Shown one piece after another: positions 44,501 to 52,914 of a stretch of 64,000 nucleotides of DNA. Under the pieces are notes generated by a model. It was not told the origin of the DNA. It saw only the letters and a list, made by a program, of their open reading frames with translations, and did not search any database. The position numbers were made by a program, and so were the translations under genes. Each line of letters begins with the position of its first letter. The first letter of the stretch is position 1. Source of the DNA: Hyphomicrobiales bacterium (GTDB taxonomy: Bacteria; Pseudomonadota; Alphaproteobacteria; Rhizobiales; Xanthobacteraceae); the NCBI GenBank assembly GCA_017305715.1, contig JAFKKG010000011.1, positions 186,001 through 250,000 on the forward strand, in the 5' to 3' direction.

Positions 44501-45121
44501 TTATCGCGCCGGCTCAGTCAGCCTCGGCCGGATGATTTCCACCATGCGGTCGGCGGTGGTGCCCGGCGGAAAGAAGCCGAGATAATTGCCGTCGCGGTCC
44601 ATCAGATAGATGAACGCGGTGTGGTCGACGGTGTAGTCGCCGGCTTCCTTGCCGATCGGCACCTTGGCGAAATAGACCTTGTAGGCTTCGGCGGCTTTCC
44701 GCACGGCATCAACGCTGCCGGTCAGTCCGATCAGGCGCGGGTGAAACAGGGGGACGTATTCGGCCAGATGTTGCGCGGTATCGCGCTCGGGGTCGACGCT
44801 GATGAACAGCGGTTGCACGCGCTCGCCATCGCGGCCCAATTTGTCGAGCGCCTGGCCGATCGCCTGCAGATCGGTCGGGCAGATGTCGGGGCAATAGGTG
44901 AACCCGAAATAGACCAGCATCAATTGGCCGCGAAAATCCCGGTCGGTGCGAACGTGTCCGGTGTGGTCGGTCAATTCGAACGGGCCGCCGACCGGCTCCC
45001 GATTCCACATCAGGATGTCCATGATTTCCGCCGGCGACCGGGCAGGGGCGTCGGCCGCGCAGGCCGGCGCCAGCAGCAGCCACAGGCCGAACCCGGCGCG
45101 GCAGGCGGCGCGTGAAATCAT
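44501..45121 (-). CDS. SCO1/SenC/PrrC-family copper chaperone
   Basis: A 206-residue thioredoxin-fold protein with a signal peptide or anchor (CRAGFGLWLLLAPACAA). The copper-binding motif is FTYCPDICPTDL (Cys77 and Cys81) with the partner His in DYTVDHTAFIYL near residue 168. SCO proteins deliver copper to the CuA site of cytochrome oxidase or act as thiol-disulfide factors. The ATG overlaps the stop of the metallo-beta-lactamase-fold gene upstream by 4 bases, an uncommon partner for SCO. Confidence 0.92.
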   Translation of the reverse strand: MISRAACRAGFGLWLLLAPACAADAPARSPAEIMDILMWNREPVGGPFELTDHTGHVRTDRDFRGQLMLVYFGFTYCPDICPTDLQAIGQALDKLGRDGERVQPLFISVDPERDTAQHLAEYVPLFHPRLIGLTGSVDAVRKAAEAYKVYFAKVPIGKEAGDYTVDHTAFIYLMDRDGNYLGFFPPGTTADRMVEIIRPRLTEPAR

Positions 45122-46233
45122 GCGCCGAAGGAGAGCGCGCTGCCGGTCGTGGTGACGAGGACCTTGTCGCCCATCTGCGCGGTCGCCTCCTGGACGAAGT
45201 TCAGCCCGCTGCAATGCATCGGGATCAGCACGTCCGGTTCGAGCGCCTTGATCTCGCCGACGACCTGTTTGAGGTAATCCGCCGGTGCGGGCCCGAGATG
45301 AAAACCACCGACGATGGCATGAACCTTCTGGATGCCGGAGACTTCCTGCGCCTGCTTTACCGAATTGACGATGCCGACATGGCCGCAGGAGCTGATCACC
45401 ACGAGGCCCTTGTCCCTGATGTTGAAGCAGGTCGCATGCTCATGAATGTGCTCGTCGGGAACGATCTTGCCGTCCATCTCGGCGGGCAGATAATGGCCGG
45501 CGTTGCAGCCGAGGCCGTCCTTGATGCCGAATTCGACCCAGGTCTGCGGCAGGATGCGCTCGCCGCTGCGGCGCGTGATCTTGCCGGTCGTGAAGGCGTG
45601 CCCGGCGATCACGGTCGGCGTTTCGCACAACACGGTCGTGACTTTCTGCGATGCGAGCTGACGGCGATCGAGCGCGCCGAAATCGGCGAACTGGCCCTTG
45701 GTCGGTGTAGGACTGACGCGGTGGCAGAAATTGTCCTCACCGCCGGCATAGAGCTTGACGTCGGCCGGCAGCTTGTTGCGGAACTTGTCGAGGAAGCCGA
45801 GCAGACCGCCGAAATGATCGTAATGCCCGTGACTGACGATCAGCGCATCGAGTTTCGAAGGATCGACGCCGACCAGCTCCATGTTGTTCAACAGGACTTC
45901 GGGCGTATAGCCATAGTCCAGCATCAGCGTGCGCTGGTTGCCCGCGCCCTGCGATTCCAGCCACAGCGACAGGCCCCATTCATTGTGCAGCGTCTTGCGG
46001 AAATCGGCGCCCCGCGCCGCCGGCGCGATCGAGACGCCATTGGCCTGCTTCGGGCGGAAGAACTGGTCGAAGCTGGAGTCGACCAGGACCCTGATCGAAA
46101 GCTTGTCCACAACAGGCACGGCGATCGGCGCTGCGCTCGCGATCTCGACGCATGAAAACGCGTTCGCCGCGGCAGCGCCGGCCAATGCAGCAGATCCCTT
46201 GAGAAAATCCCTTCGCGCCAGCTCCGTCGTCAT
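45118..46233 (-). CDS. Tat-exported metallo-beta-lactamase-fold hydrolase
   Basis: A 371-residue protein. The N terminus has a twin-arginine signal (LARRDFLKGSAALAGAAAAN). The MBL zinc-binding motif is IVSHGHYDHFGGLL; further His residues are GCNAGHYLP, EHIHEHAT, CGHVGIVNS and MHCSGL. The domain resembles the Methanocaldococcus-type dihydropterin-phosphate synthase MBL subgroup. It is presumably folded with metal in the cytoplasm and exported. The start at 46233 (MTTELARR) is where the Tat motif fits. It is coupled by a 4-base overlap to the SCO gene. Confidence 0.85.
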   Translation of the reverse strand: MTTELARRDFLKGSAALAGAAAANAFSCVEIASAAPIAVPVVDKLSIRVLVDSSFDQFFRPKQANGVSIAPAARGADFRKTLHNEWGLSLWLESQGAGNQRTLMLDYGYTPEVLLNNMELVGVDPSKLDALIVSHGHYDHFGGLLGFLDKFRNKLPADVKLYAGGEDNFCHRVSPTPTKGQFADFGALDRRQLASQKVTTVLCETPTVIAGHAFTTGKITRRSGERILPQTWVEFGIKDGLGCNAGHYLPAEMDGKIVPDEHIHEHATCFNIRDKGLVVISSCGHVGIVNSVKQAQEVSGIQKVHAIVGGFHLGPAPADYLKQVVGEIKALEPDVLIPMHCSGLNFVQEATAQMGDKVLVTTTGSALSFGA

Positions 46234-46363
46234 GAATGTCTCCCCGGCCTCGTTGGCCAAAACCATTAAAAGAATGCAGCCAGCCTAGGCGTAATCATGC
46301 GTCTGCTCAATGCGCACAGCGTGCCGGCAGGTGATCACTTTCGCGCGCGTTGCGGCAATTGGA

Positions 46364-46392
46364 TTGACTTGGCGGCGTGGCCTGCCAGAATT
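46364..46392 (+). promoter_or_regulatory. Possible sigma70 promoter for the glutathione S-transferase gene
   Basis: TTGACT (46364-46369), a 17-base spacer and AGAATT (46387-46392) lie 56 bases before the start at 46449. Pattern only. Confidence 0.35.
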
Positions 46393-46448
46393 CATGCATC
46401 CGCATCCTTTTTTGCGATGCGATCATTTCCTCACAGCGGGAACGCCCC

Positions 46449-47156
46449 ATGATCGATCTTCATTACTGGACCACGCCGAACGGCCACAAGATAACGATCT
46501 TCCTCGAAGAGACCGGGCTGAAGTACAAAATTTTCCCGGTGCAGATCGGCAAGGGCGAGCAGTTCAAGCCGGAGTTTCTGGCGATCTCGCCGAACAACCG
46601 GATTCCGGCGATGGTCGATCACGAGCCGAAGGGCGGGGGCAAGCCGATCTCGGTGTTCGAGTCGGGGGCGATGCTGCTGTATCTTGCGGAGAAGACCGGC
46701 AAGTTCCTGCCGTCGGATCTCCACGGCCGTTACGACGCGATCCAGTGGACGTTCTGGCAGATGGGCGGGCTCGGGCCGATGGCGGGCCAGAACCACCATT
46801 TCCGCAACTACGCCGTGGAAAAAATCAAATACGCTATCGACCGCTATGTGAACGAGACCAATCGGCTCTACGGCGTGCTCAACAAGCGCCTCGCCGATCG
46901 TGAGTTCATCGCCGGCGATTACTCGATCGCCGACATGGCGAGCTATCCCTGGATCGTGCCCTACAAGAACCAGGAGCAGAACATCGACGATTTCCCGCAT
47001 CTGAAGCGCTGGCTGGAGACCATCGGCGCGCGGCCCGCCACCCAGCGCGCCTATGCGCTGGCCAAAGAGATCAATCCGAACTTCGGCCAGCCGGTCAACC
47101 GCACCGAGGAAGAGCGCAAGATTCTGTTTGGACAAACCGCCTCGGTGGTGAGGTAA
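46449..47156 (+). CDS. Glutathione S-transferase (YfcG/Gst-type)
   Basis: A 235-residue GST. The thioredoxin-like N domain reads MIDLHYWTTPNGHKITIFLE with SPNNRIPAMVDH and ESGAMLLYLAEKTGKFLP; the C domain has the N-capping-box region REFIAGDYSIADMASYPWI. It conjugates or reduces substrates with glutathione; the YfcG-like branch has disulfide-bond reductase activity, but this is only a similarity. Start taken at 46449 (MIDLHYW). Confidence 0.92.
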   Translation: MIDLHYWTTPNGHKITIFLEETGLKYKIFPVQIGKGEQFKPEFLAISPNNRIPAMVDHEPKGGGKPISVFESGAMLLYLAEKTGKFLPSDLHGRYDAIQWTFWQMGGLGPMAGQNHHFRNYAVEKIKYAIDRYVNETNRLYGVLNKRLADREFIAGDYSIADMASYPWIVPYKNQEQNIDDFPHLKRWLETIGARPATQRAYALAKEINPNFGQPVNRTEEERKILFGQTASVVR

Positions 47157-47226
47157 TTCGCGGGCCTGTTCGCGTGACGCTGATCGGGTTGGCCAAAAGC
47201 TCGCACCAACCCGATCGGTGGCGGCG

Positions 47227-47439
47227 TCAGTTCGCCGCGCCCGGCATGCAGGGCGGCATACTGTAAGGTGCAGTGGCGAATGCGCCGACATTTGGCGCCC
47301 GCTCGCAGTCGGCCGGCGCGTTGGTCGTCATTTTCGGCTGGCCATGCCGCGGCGCAGCGTTGTTGCGCGCGTCCGAGGGCTCGGCCGCGTAGGCGGCCGC
47401 GGCAACCAGAGCGGCCGCCACGAAGGTCATTTTGGTCAT
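47227..47439 (-). CDS. Small secreted protein
   Basis: A 70-residue protein with a signal peptide (MTKMTFVAAALVAAAAYAAE) and a polar, Cys-containing mature part ending YSMPPCMPGAAN. GGAGAA lies 6 bases before the ATG at 47439; an upstream ATG at 47457 is possible. Family unknown. Confidence 0.6.
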   Translation of the reverse strand: MTKMTFVAAALVAAAAYAAEPSDARNNAAPRHGQPKMTTNAPADCERAPNVGAFATAPYSMPPCMPGAAN

Positions 47440-47650
47440 TGGTGTTCTCCACATCATGATTGAAGCCGAACAAGTTCGACCTCACTGACAAGTGTGCGGA
47501 ACGGCCGGATTTATTTCATCACCTGCAATCACAGGGACGCGAGCGTGCTTTGATCGAGCCGCGCGCTTGTCCGGGAATATCGAAGGCCGCGACCAAGGTC
47601 TGTCCATCATGAGCGCTGGCAAGCGCGGCTGATAGGACACGGAGGCTTCG

Positions 47651-47908
47651 ATGTTCAATTCACGACTTGGTCGGGCTGCAATTGTTTCCGCGGCAACACT
47701 ATTCAGGGTACTCGTACAAGCGCCGGTTCAGGAACCGCGCGTATACGCCTCAAATGAAATGGCAACCAAGCCGTGGTCGGCGCCGGTCGGTCACCGCCAG
47801 CCACGCGCGAGTGATATTCCCTCATCGACATCCCCATCTCGGCAGATCGTCGATCCGGAAGATGCGTACGTCGATCGGAAGATCAGCGGCGTTTGCCGGG
47901 GCTGTTGA
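47651..47908 (+). CDS. Small secreted protein
   Basis: An 85-residue protein with a signal-like N terminus (MFNSRLGRAAIVSAATLFRV), a middle segment KPWSAPVGHRQPRASDI and a Cys pair at the end (GVCRGC). Proteins with the PVGHxQPRA and CRGC features are familiar in Bradyrhizobium, but no function is known. CACGGAGGCTTCG precedes the ATG. Confidence 0.6.
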   Translation: MFNSRLGRAAIVSAATLFRVLVQAPVQEPRVYASNEMATKPWSAPVGHRQPRASDIPSSTSPSRQIVDPEDAYVDRKISGVCRGC

Positions 47909-47992
47909 ATTTCGATGTTTTGGCGAAGCCACGTGTCTGTCGACGGCGTGATCGCTCTTGTCTGGTCGCCATCGCTCGCGCAAAATGCCCGC

Positions 47993-48688
47993 ATGACCCT
48001 CAAACTCTTCGAACTCGTCGGCACCGATCCCGCCCGCCCATTTAGCCCGTTCTGCTGGCGGACACGGATGGCGCTGGCGCATAAGGGGCTTTCGGCGCAA
48101 ACCATTCCGTGGTGTTTTACCGAAAAGGACGCGATCGCGCCGCACGGATCGGAGAAAGTGCCGGTGCTGCTCGACGGCGATACTTCGATCGTCGATTCCT
48201 GGACCATCGCGAACTATCTCGAAGACAGCTATCCGGACCGGCCATCGCTGTTCGGCGGCGAGGGCGGCCGCGCCATGGGCCGCATGCTGAACTGGTGGGG
48301 TGATGTCATTGTCATCGGCGGCATGTTCTCGATGATCGTCGCCGACATCCCGGCGCATCTGAAGCCGGTGGATGCCGCCTATTTCCGCCAATCGCGCGAG
48401 GCGCGTTTCGGCAAGCCGCTGGAGGAGGTCGTGGCCGGCCGAGACAAGGCCGTCGAAGGCTTCCGCAAATCGCTCGACCCGTTGCGATTGACCTTGAAGA
48501 CGCAACCCTTTCTCGGCGGCGAGCGGCCGAACTATGCTGATTACATCGTGTTCGGCCCGTTCCAGTGGGCGCGCGTGGTCAGCCCGTTCAGGCTGCTCAG
48601 GGAAGATGACCCGGTGTACGCCTGGCGCGACCGGCTGCTCGATGCGTTCGACGGCATGGCGCGGAAGTCGCCTGGATATCCGGTGTAG
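47993..48688 (+). CDS. Glutathione S-transferase, beta-etherase (LigE)-like
   Basis: A 231-residue GST. MTLKLFELVGTDPARPFSPF, CWRTRMALAHKGL and KVPVLLDGD plus DSWTIANYLEDSYPDRP are the N domain; the C domain has YADYIVFGPFQWARVVSPF. The pattern is close to sphingomonad beta-etherase-type GSTs that cleave aryl ethers with glutathione, but the natural substrate is not known. Start at 47993 (MTLKLFE). Confidence 0.88.
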   Translation: MTLKLFELVGTDPARPFSPFCWRTRMALAHKGLSAQTIPWCFTEKDAIAPHGSEKVPVLLDGDTSIVDSWTIANYLEDSYPDRPSLFGGEGGRAMGRMLNWWGDVIVIGGMFSMIVADIPAHLKPVDAAYFRQSREARFGKPLEEVVAGRDKAVEGFRKSLDPLRLTLKTQPFLGGERPNYADYIVFGPFQWARVVSPFRLLREDDPVYAWRDRLLDAFDGMARKSPGYPV

Positions 48689-48857
48689 ACGCGCGACGGC
48701 CTTGGCCCGCGCAGGTGTTTCCGGTCACGCGTTCGTTCCTGACCACCGCCGCGGCCGATCTCGCTGCGCCGATCTCTGACAGGTGAAGACGGGATCGCTC
48801 CGGAGAATTTGAGCGGCCTTTGCCGCGAGGTTTCGCCGGCCGTGATCGGCATGACGG

Positions 48858-49649
48858 CTAGCGACCGCCATAGCTCGGTGGCCGCCGCTCGCTCCACGCG
48901 GCGAGGCCTTCGCGGAGGTCGCTGGTGGGGACCATCGCGGCGAACTGCTCGCTCTCGACCTGCAACCCTTCGCCGATGGCCATGTTCAATCCGCGCGTGA
49001 CGGCGCTGATGATGCTGCCGACCGCCAGCGGCGAGTGACGCATGATCCGGTCAGCCAGTTCGCGCGCCGCCGGCAGCAGTTCATCATGCGGCACGATGGC
49101 GTTGACGAGACCGATCTCCCGCGCCCACGCCGGCGAGAAGGGATCGCCGGTCAAGAGCAGTTCGAGCGCGCGCTTGCGTCCGGCGAGCCGTGGCAGGCGT
49201 TGTGTTCCGCCGAAGGTCGGCGGCATGCCGAGATTGATTTCCGGTTTTGCAAATTGCGCCCGGTCGCTGGCGATGGCCAGGTGCACCGCCTCGGTGATCT
49301 CGCATCCGCCGCCGAACGCAAGGCCGTTGACGGCGGCGATGACAGGTTTTCGGAACGCTTCGAGCCGTGCGGTCATGGCCTGTCCGCGCCGCACGAAGTC
49401 GCGTATCGCCGCATTCGGACCGCGCTTGACGCTGTCCGAGAATTCGCTGATGTCGGCGCCGGCCGAAAAGGCGCGCTCGCCTGCGCCGGTCAGGATCACG
49501 GCGCCAATGCTTGCGTCGGTCTCGATGGTGTCGAGCGCTGCCATCAAGCGATCGATCAGGTCGTAATTCAGCGCGTTGAGCTTGTCGGGCCGGTTCAGTG
49601 TGATCAGCGCAATCCGGTCCCTGGTTTCGAGCAGCACGGCGTCGGACAT
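48858..49649 (-). CDS. Enoyl-CoA hydratase/isomerase
   Basis: A 263-residue crotonase. The oxyanion-hole loop is AFSAGADISEF, the catalytic Glu is in NGLAFGGGCEITEAVHLAI and the second Glu in FAKPEINLGMPPTFGGTQRL. It hydrates enoyl-CoA in fatty-acid or branched-chain breakdown. It is divergent from a TetR regulator (49728) that probably controls it through the site at 49705-49728. Confidence 0.92.
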   Translation of the reverse strand: MSDAVLLETRDRIALITLNRPDKLNALNYDLIDRLMAALDTIETDASIGAVILTGAGERAFSAGADISEFSDSVKRGPNAAIRDFVRRGQAMTARLEAFRKPVIAAVNGLAFGGGCEITEAVHLAIASDRAQFAKPEINLGMPPTFGGTQRLPRLAGRKRALELLLTGDPFSPAWAREIGLVNAIVPHDELLPAARELADRIMRHSPLAVGSIISAVTRGLNMAIGEGLQVESEQFAAMVPTSDLREGLAAWSERRPPSYGGR

Positions 49650-49704
49650 GGGGGTCTCCGCAAGTTTCGGTTTCGGTCGCTACCGTAGCCGCGGCGCCAC
49701 ATTG

Positions 49705-49728
49705 TGTATATTCACTGGTCGGTATACA
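49705..49728. promoter_or_regulatory. Inverted repeat in the TetR/enoyl-CoA hydratase intergenic region
   Basis: TGTATA and TATACA are perfect 6-bp arms 12 bases apart, the right one touching the TetR start codon. The central ACTGGTCGG resembles half-sites of TetR-family operators. A bound TetR protein could shut off both divergent genes. Confidence 0.5.
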
Positions 49729-50330
49729 TGAGCGTCATGGCAAGATCGGAAATTTCCACTCGCGAACGGATCGTTTCGGCCGCAAGCGCGCTATTCTACG
49801 CCGACGGTATCAGGGGCGTGAACGTCGATGCGGTGGCGGCGAAGGCCGGCGTCACCAAGCGGACGCTATATTATCATTTCAAGAGCAAGGATGACCTCGT
49901 GGCGGCCTATCTCGCCGGCCGCGACCAGCCCAACCTCGCTTTGTTCAAGCAATGGTTCGACGAGGCCGAGGGCGGCCTGCCGGCAAAGGTCGAGCGGATT
50001 TTTCGCAATCTCGCCCGCTCTGCCCGGCATCCCAAATGGAAGGGGTGCGGGTTCCTGCGCACCTCGGCTGAGCTTGCCAACATGCCCGGTCATCCCGCGA
50101 TCAGGATCGGCGCCGCCCACAAGAAGAAGTTCGAGGACTGGCTGCGCGTGACGTTCGAGGCCGCCGGAATCGCCGAAGCCGCACAACTCGCGCGGCAGAT
50201 ATTGCTGCTGCTCGACGGCTCGTTCGCCGTCGTGCTGCTGCATCGTGATCCCAGTTATATGGAGACCGCGGGCCATGCCGCGCATGCGCTGACCAAAGCG
50301 GCGCTGCCGGTACGCAAGAAGCGGCAGTGA
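49728..50330 (+). CDS. TetR-family transcriptional regulator
   Basis: A 200-residue regulator. The HTH is RERIVSAASALFYADGIRGV, NVDAVAAKAGVTKRTLYYHF, followed by the helical ligand domain (GHPAIRIGAAHKKKFEDWLR and RQILLLLDGSFAVVLLHRDP). The start is ATG 49728, with ATG 49737 (MARSEIS) also possible. It is divergent from an enoyl-CoA hydratase, a common context for acyl-CoA- or fatty-acid-responsive TetR proteins. Confidence 0.92.
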   Translation: MSVMARSEISTRERIVSAASALFYADGIRGVNVDAVAAKAGVTKRTLYYHFKSKDDLVAAYLAGRDQPNLALFKQWFDEAEGGLPAKVERIFRNLARSARHPKWKGCGFLRTSAELANMPGHPAIRIGAAHKKKFEDWLRVTFEAAGIAEAAQLARQILLLLDGSFAVVLLHRDPSYMETAGHAAHALTKAALPVRKKRQ

Positions 50331-50333
50331 CGG

Positions 50334-51023
50334 TCACGATGAGCGGCGCACCAGCCCGCTGCGTTGATTCAGCATCTTCAGCACCGCGCCAAGATCATCC
50401 ACCACCGCCACGCACCGCGCGCGCGACTCGTCGCTCGGCGGTACCATGTCCGGCACCATGATCGTGATCGCGCCCGCGGCATGCGCCGCCGCCACGCCGT
50501 GGTTGGAATCCTCGATGGCGACGCAGAACTGCGGGTTCACGCCAAGTGTCGACGCCGCCAGCAGATACAGGTCCGGGCTCGGCTTGCCGCGCGTGACGTC
50601 GTCGCGGGTCAGGATGGTGTCGAAGCGGTTGCGGATGCCGGCAAGCGTCAAATGGGCTTCCGCCGTTCGCCGCGAAGACGAGGTCACGATCGCCTTCGGG
50701 CATTTGCCATTCCCGAGCGCATCCAGCAATTCGACGGCGCCCGTTTTCAACGGCAGGCCCGCCTCGAACATTTCGTCGCGCCGTGCCATGAAGACTTCGT
50801 TGACATCGGCCAATGGAAAGCTATCGCCGTAGCGGGCGAGAAGCATGGCCTCGCATTCCGGCGCGGGCAGGCCGACCATCGCATGGCACAGCGCCTCGGC
50901 ATCGTCGGTATAGTTGAACGCGTGAAGCGCTGCGACCAGGCTGTCGAAGTACACCCGCTCGGTATCGAGCAGCGTGCCATCCATGTCGAGCAGGACGGCC
51001 CTGATGTCCCAGATGTCAGTCAC
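50334..51023 (-). CDS. HAD-superfamily phosphatase (beta-phosphoglucomutase-like)
   Basis: A 229-residue HAD protein: nucleophile Asp13 and Asp15 in LLDMDGTLLD, Ser/Thr motif II in IVTSSS, Lys and Asp pair in GKPSPDLYLLAASTLGVNP and CVAIEDSNHGVAAAHAAGA. The helical cap between them indicates a sugar-phosphate phosphatase or mutase subclass. Its substrate is unknown. The ATG overlaps the stop of the CWC gene by 4 bases. Confidence 0.92.
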   Translation of the reverse strand: MTDIWDIRAVLLDMDGTLLDTERVYFDSLVAALHAFNYTDDAEALCHAMVGLPAPECEAMLLARYGDSFPLADVNEVFMARRDEMFEAGLPLKTGAVELLDALGNGKCPKAIVTSSSRRTAEAHLTLAGIRNRFDTILTRDDVTRGKPSPDLYLLAASTLGVNPQFCVAIEDSNHGVAAAHAAGAITIMVPDMVPPSDESRARCVAVVDDLGAVLKMLNQRSGLVRRSS

Positions 51024-51223
51024 GTCGCAGCCGCGCTTGCGGTATCAGCCGCCGCCTTGCGCAGGCAGTCCGGACACAGGCAATCGCCGCCGTCCACCGG
51101 CATCGGCATGCGAAATTCTTCCGCCATGCACCAGCACGGCCCCGACAGGTTGCAACCGAACTCGATGCCGCAAGCGGCGCAGGCGAGGCGGCGCGAAGAG
51201 GAAGTTTCTAACCGATTTGTCAT
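51020..51223 (-). CDS. Small cysteine-rich CWC-family protein
   Basis: A 67-residue protein: CAACGIEFGCNLSGPCWC with DCLCPDCLRKAA, the CWC-type set of Cys residues, likely a zinc-binding module. It is read through the start of the HAD gene (4-base overlap) and so is cotranscribed with it. Function unknown. Confidence 0.75.
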   Translation of the reverse strand: MTNRLETSSSRRLACAACGIEFGCNLSGPCWCMAEEFRMPMPVDGGDCLCPDCLRKAAADTASAAAT

Positions 51224-51325
51224 GAAACGGACGGTTTTCTGGCCCGGTTTTAATGCGGGGTTCATCTGGAAGGGCGTTATGCTTTGCGTCCGATCATATA
51301 CCTGACACGGCACGAGGGAAATCCG

Positions 51326-52909
51326 ATGGCCCGTGATTCGCAAGCAGCATTGGTGGCACTCCATCGCTTCGGATTCGGCGCGCGGGGCGGCGCATCGGGC
51401 GATTTCATCAACGCGGCCTCCGATCCCAGGGGGTTCGTCAAGGCCGAGCTCAGCCGTCCGAACGGCGTGCTGCTCGAAGTGCCCGGCCTGCTGTCGACGC
51501 CGGCGCTGGGCAAGGCGGTGTTCGACTATCAGTTCGAGGTTCAGCAGGCGCGCAACGCCGCTTCCCAATCGGCGGCCAAGCCGGCGGCGATCGGACCATC
51601 CGCGCCGGCGGACGAAAAAGCACAGCGGCGAAACCTGTCGCTCAACAGCATCGCCATGGACATGGCACCAAGAGAACCACCAAGAGAGCCGCCGGCAAAA
51701 TCAGCGGACAATGCCAACGCGTCGATGGGCAATCCCCCAGCGCCGTCGCCGGAGACCATGCAGCCCGCCGCGCCAAAGCCGCCGCCGCAGCCGCTCAACA
51801 TCATCCAGAAGACATTTCGCGCCGAAGCGCTGGCGCGGCTGCAACGCGCCATCATCGCCGATGGCGGCTTCACCGAGCGGCTCGTCGTGTTCTGGTCCAA
51901 TCATTTCTGCATCTCCGCCAACAAGGGCGGGCTGGCGCGGATGTGGGCGGGCTCGTTCGAGCGCGAGGCGATCCGGCCCCATGTGCTCGGGCGGTTCGGC
52001 GACATGCTGAAGGCGGTCGAGCAGCATCCGGCGATGCTGTTCTTTCTCGACAATCAGCAATCGCTCGGGCCTGACTCGCGGGCCGGGAAGAACCGCAACC
52101 GCGGGCTGAACGAAAATCTCGCGCGCGAGATCATGGAGCTGCACACGCTCGGCGTCGGCGGCGGCTATTCGCAGGACGATGTGACGGCGCTGGCGCGTGT
52201 CATCACCGGATGGACCTATGCCGGACGGCAGGGACAGCTCGGCGCGCCCGGCAGCTTCGTGTTCAACGCCAATGCGCACCAGCCGGGCGCGCATCGCGTC
52301 ATGGGCAAGATCTACGAAGCGGACGGTGTGGCGCAGGGCGAGGCGGTGCTGTCGGATATCGCGCGGCATCCCTCGACGGCGAAATTCATCGCCACCAAAT
52401 TCGCCCGCCACTTCGTCGCCGACGAGCCGCCGCCGGCGCTGGTGGCGCGGCTGGCGGACGTGTTCACGCGGACCGACGGCGATCTCAAGGCGCTGGCGAC
52501 GGCGCTCACGGATTCCGACGAAGCCTGGAAGACCCCGCTGACCAAGGTGCGCAGCCCTTACGAATTCCTGGTCGCGACCGGCCGCCTGCTGGCGCAAATC
52601 CCTTCCGATCCCGGTCGCTATCTCGGCGGCCTCAACGCGCTGGGCCAGCCCCTGTGGTCGCCCGCCGGCCCGAACGGCTTTCCCGACAGCAACGCGGCGT
52701 GGGCGGCGCCGGAAGGCATGAAGCTGCGGCTCGATATTTCGGCGCAGATCGCCTCGCGCCTTGGCGACGGCATCGATCCGCGCGACCTGCTCGAACTGGT
52801 CGCGGCCGATGCGGCGTCGGTGGAAACCAGGCGCACGGTCGAGCGCGCCGAGTCGCGGCAGCAGGCGCTGGCGCTGCTGCTGATGTCGCCGGAATTCCAG
52901 AGGAGATGA
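51326..52909 (+). CDS. DUF1800 family protein
   Basis: A 527-residue protein. ALVALHRFGFGARGG at the N terminus and the family core (VFWSNHFCISANKGGL, NENLAREIMELHTLGVGGGY, YSQDDVTALARVITGWTYAG) are clear, as is FVADEPPPALVARLADVFTR later. A Pro/Ala-rich linker (about residues 90-160, with two REPP units) interrupts the N-terminal part. No clear signal peptide is seen at the chosen start (51326). DUF1800 genes almost always stand beside a DUF1501 gene, as here. Their joint role is not established. Confidence 0.9.
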   Translation: MARDSQAALVALHRFGFGARGGASGDFINAASDPRGFVKAELSRPNGVLLEVPGLLSTPALGKAVFDYQFEVQQARNAASQSAAKPAAIGPSAPADEKAQRRNLSLNSIAMDMAPREPPREPPAKSADNANASMGNPPAPSPETMQPAAPKPPPQPLNIIQKTFRAEALARLQRAIIADGGFTERLVVFWSNHFCISANKGGLARMWAGSFEREAIRPHVLGRFGDMLKAVEQHPAMLFFLDNQQSLGPDSRAGKNRNRGLNENLAREIMELHTLGVGGGYSQDDVTALARVITGWTYAGRQGQLGAPGSFVFNANAHQPGAHRVMGKIYEADGVAQGEAVLSDIARHPSTAKFIATKFARHFVADEPPPALVARLADVFTRTDGDLKALATALTDSDEAWKTPLTKVRSPYEFLVATGRLLAQIPSDPGRYLGGLNALGQPLWSPAGPNGFPDSNAAWAAPEGMKLRLDISAQIASRLGDGIDPRDLLELVAADAASVETRRTVERAESRQQALALLLMSPEFQRR

Positions 52910-52914
52910 CAGCC

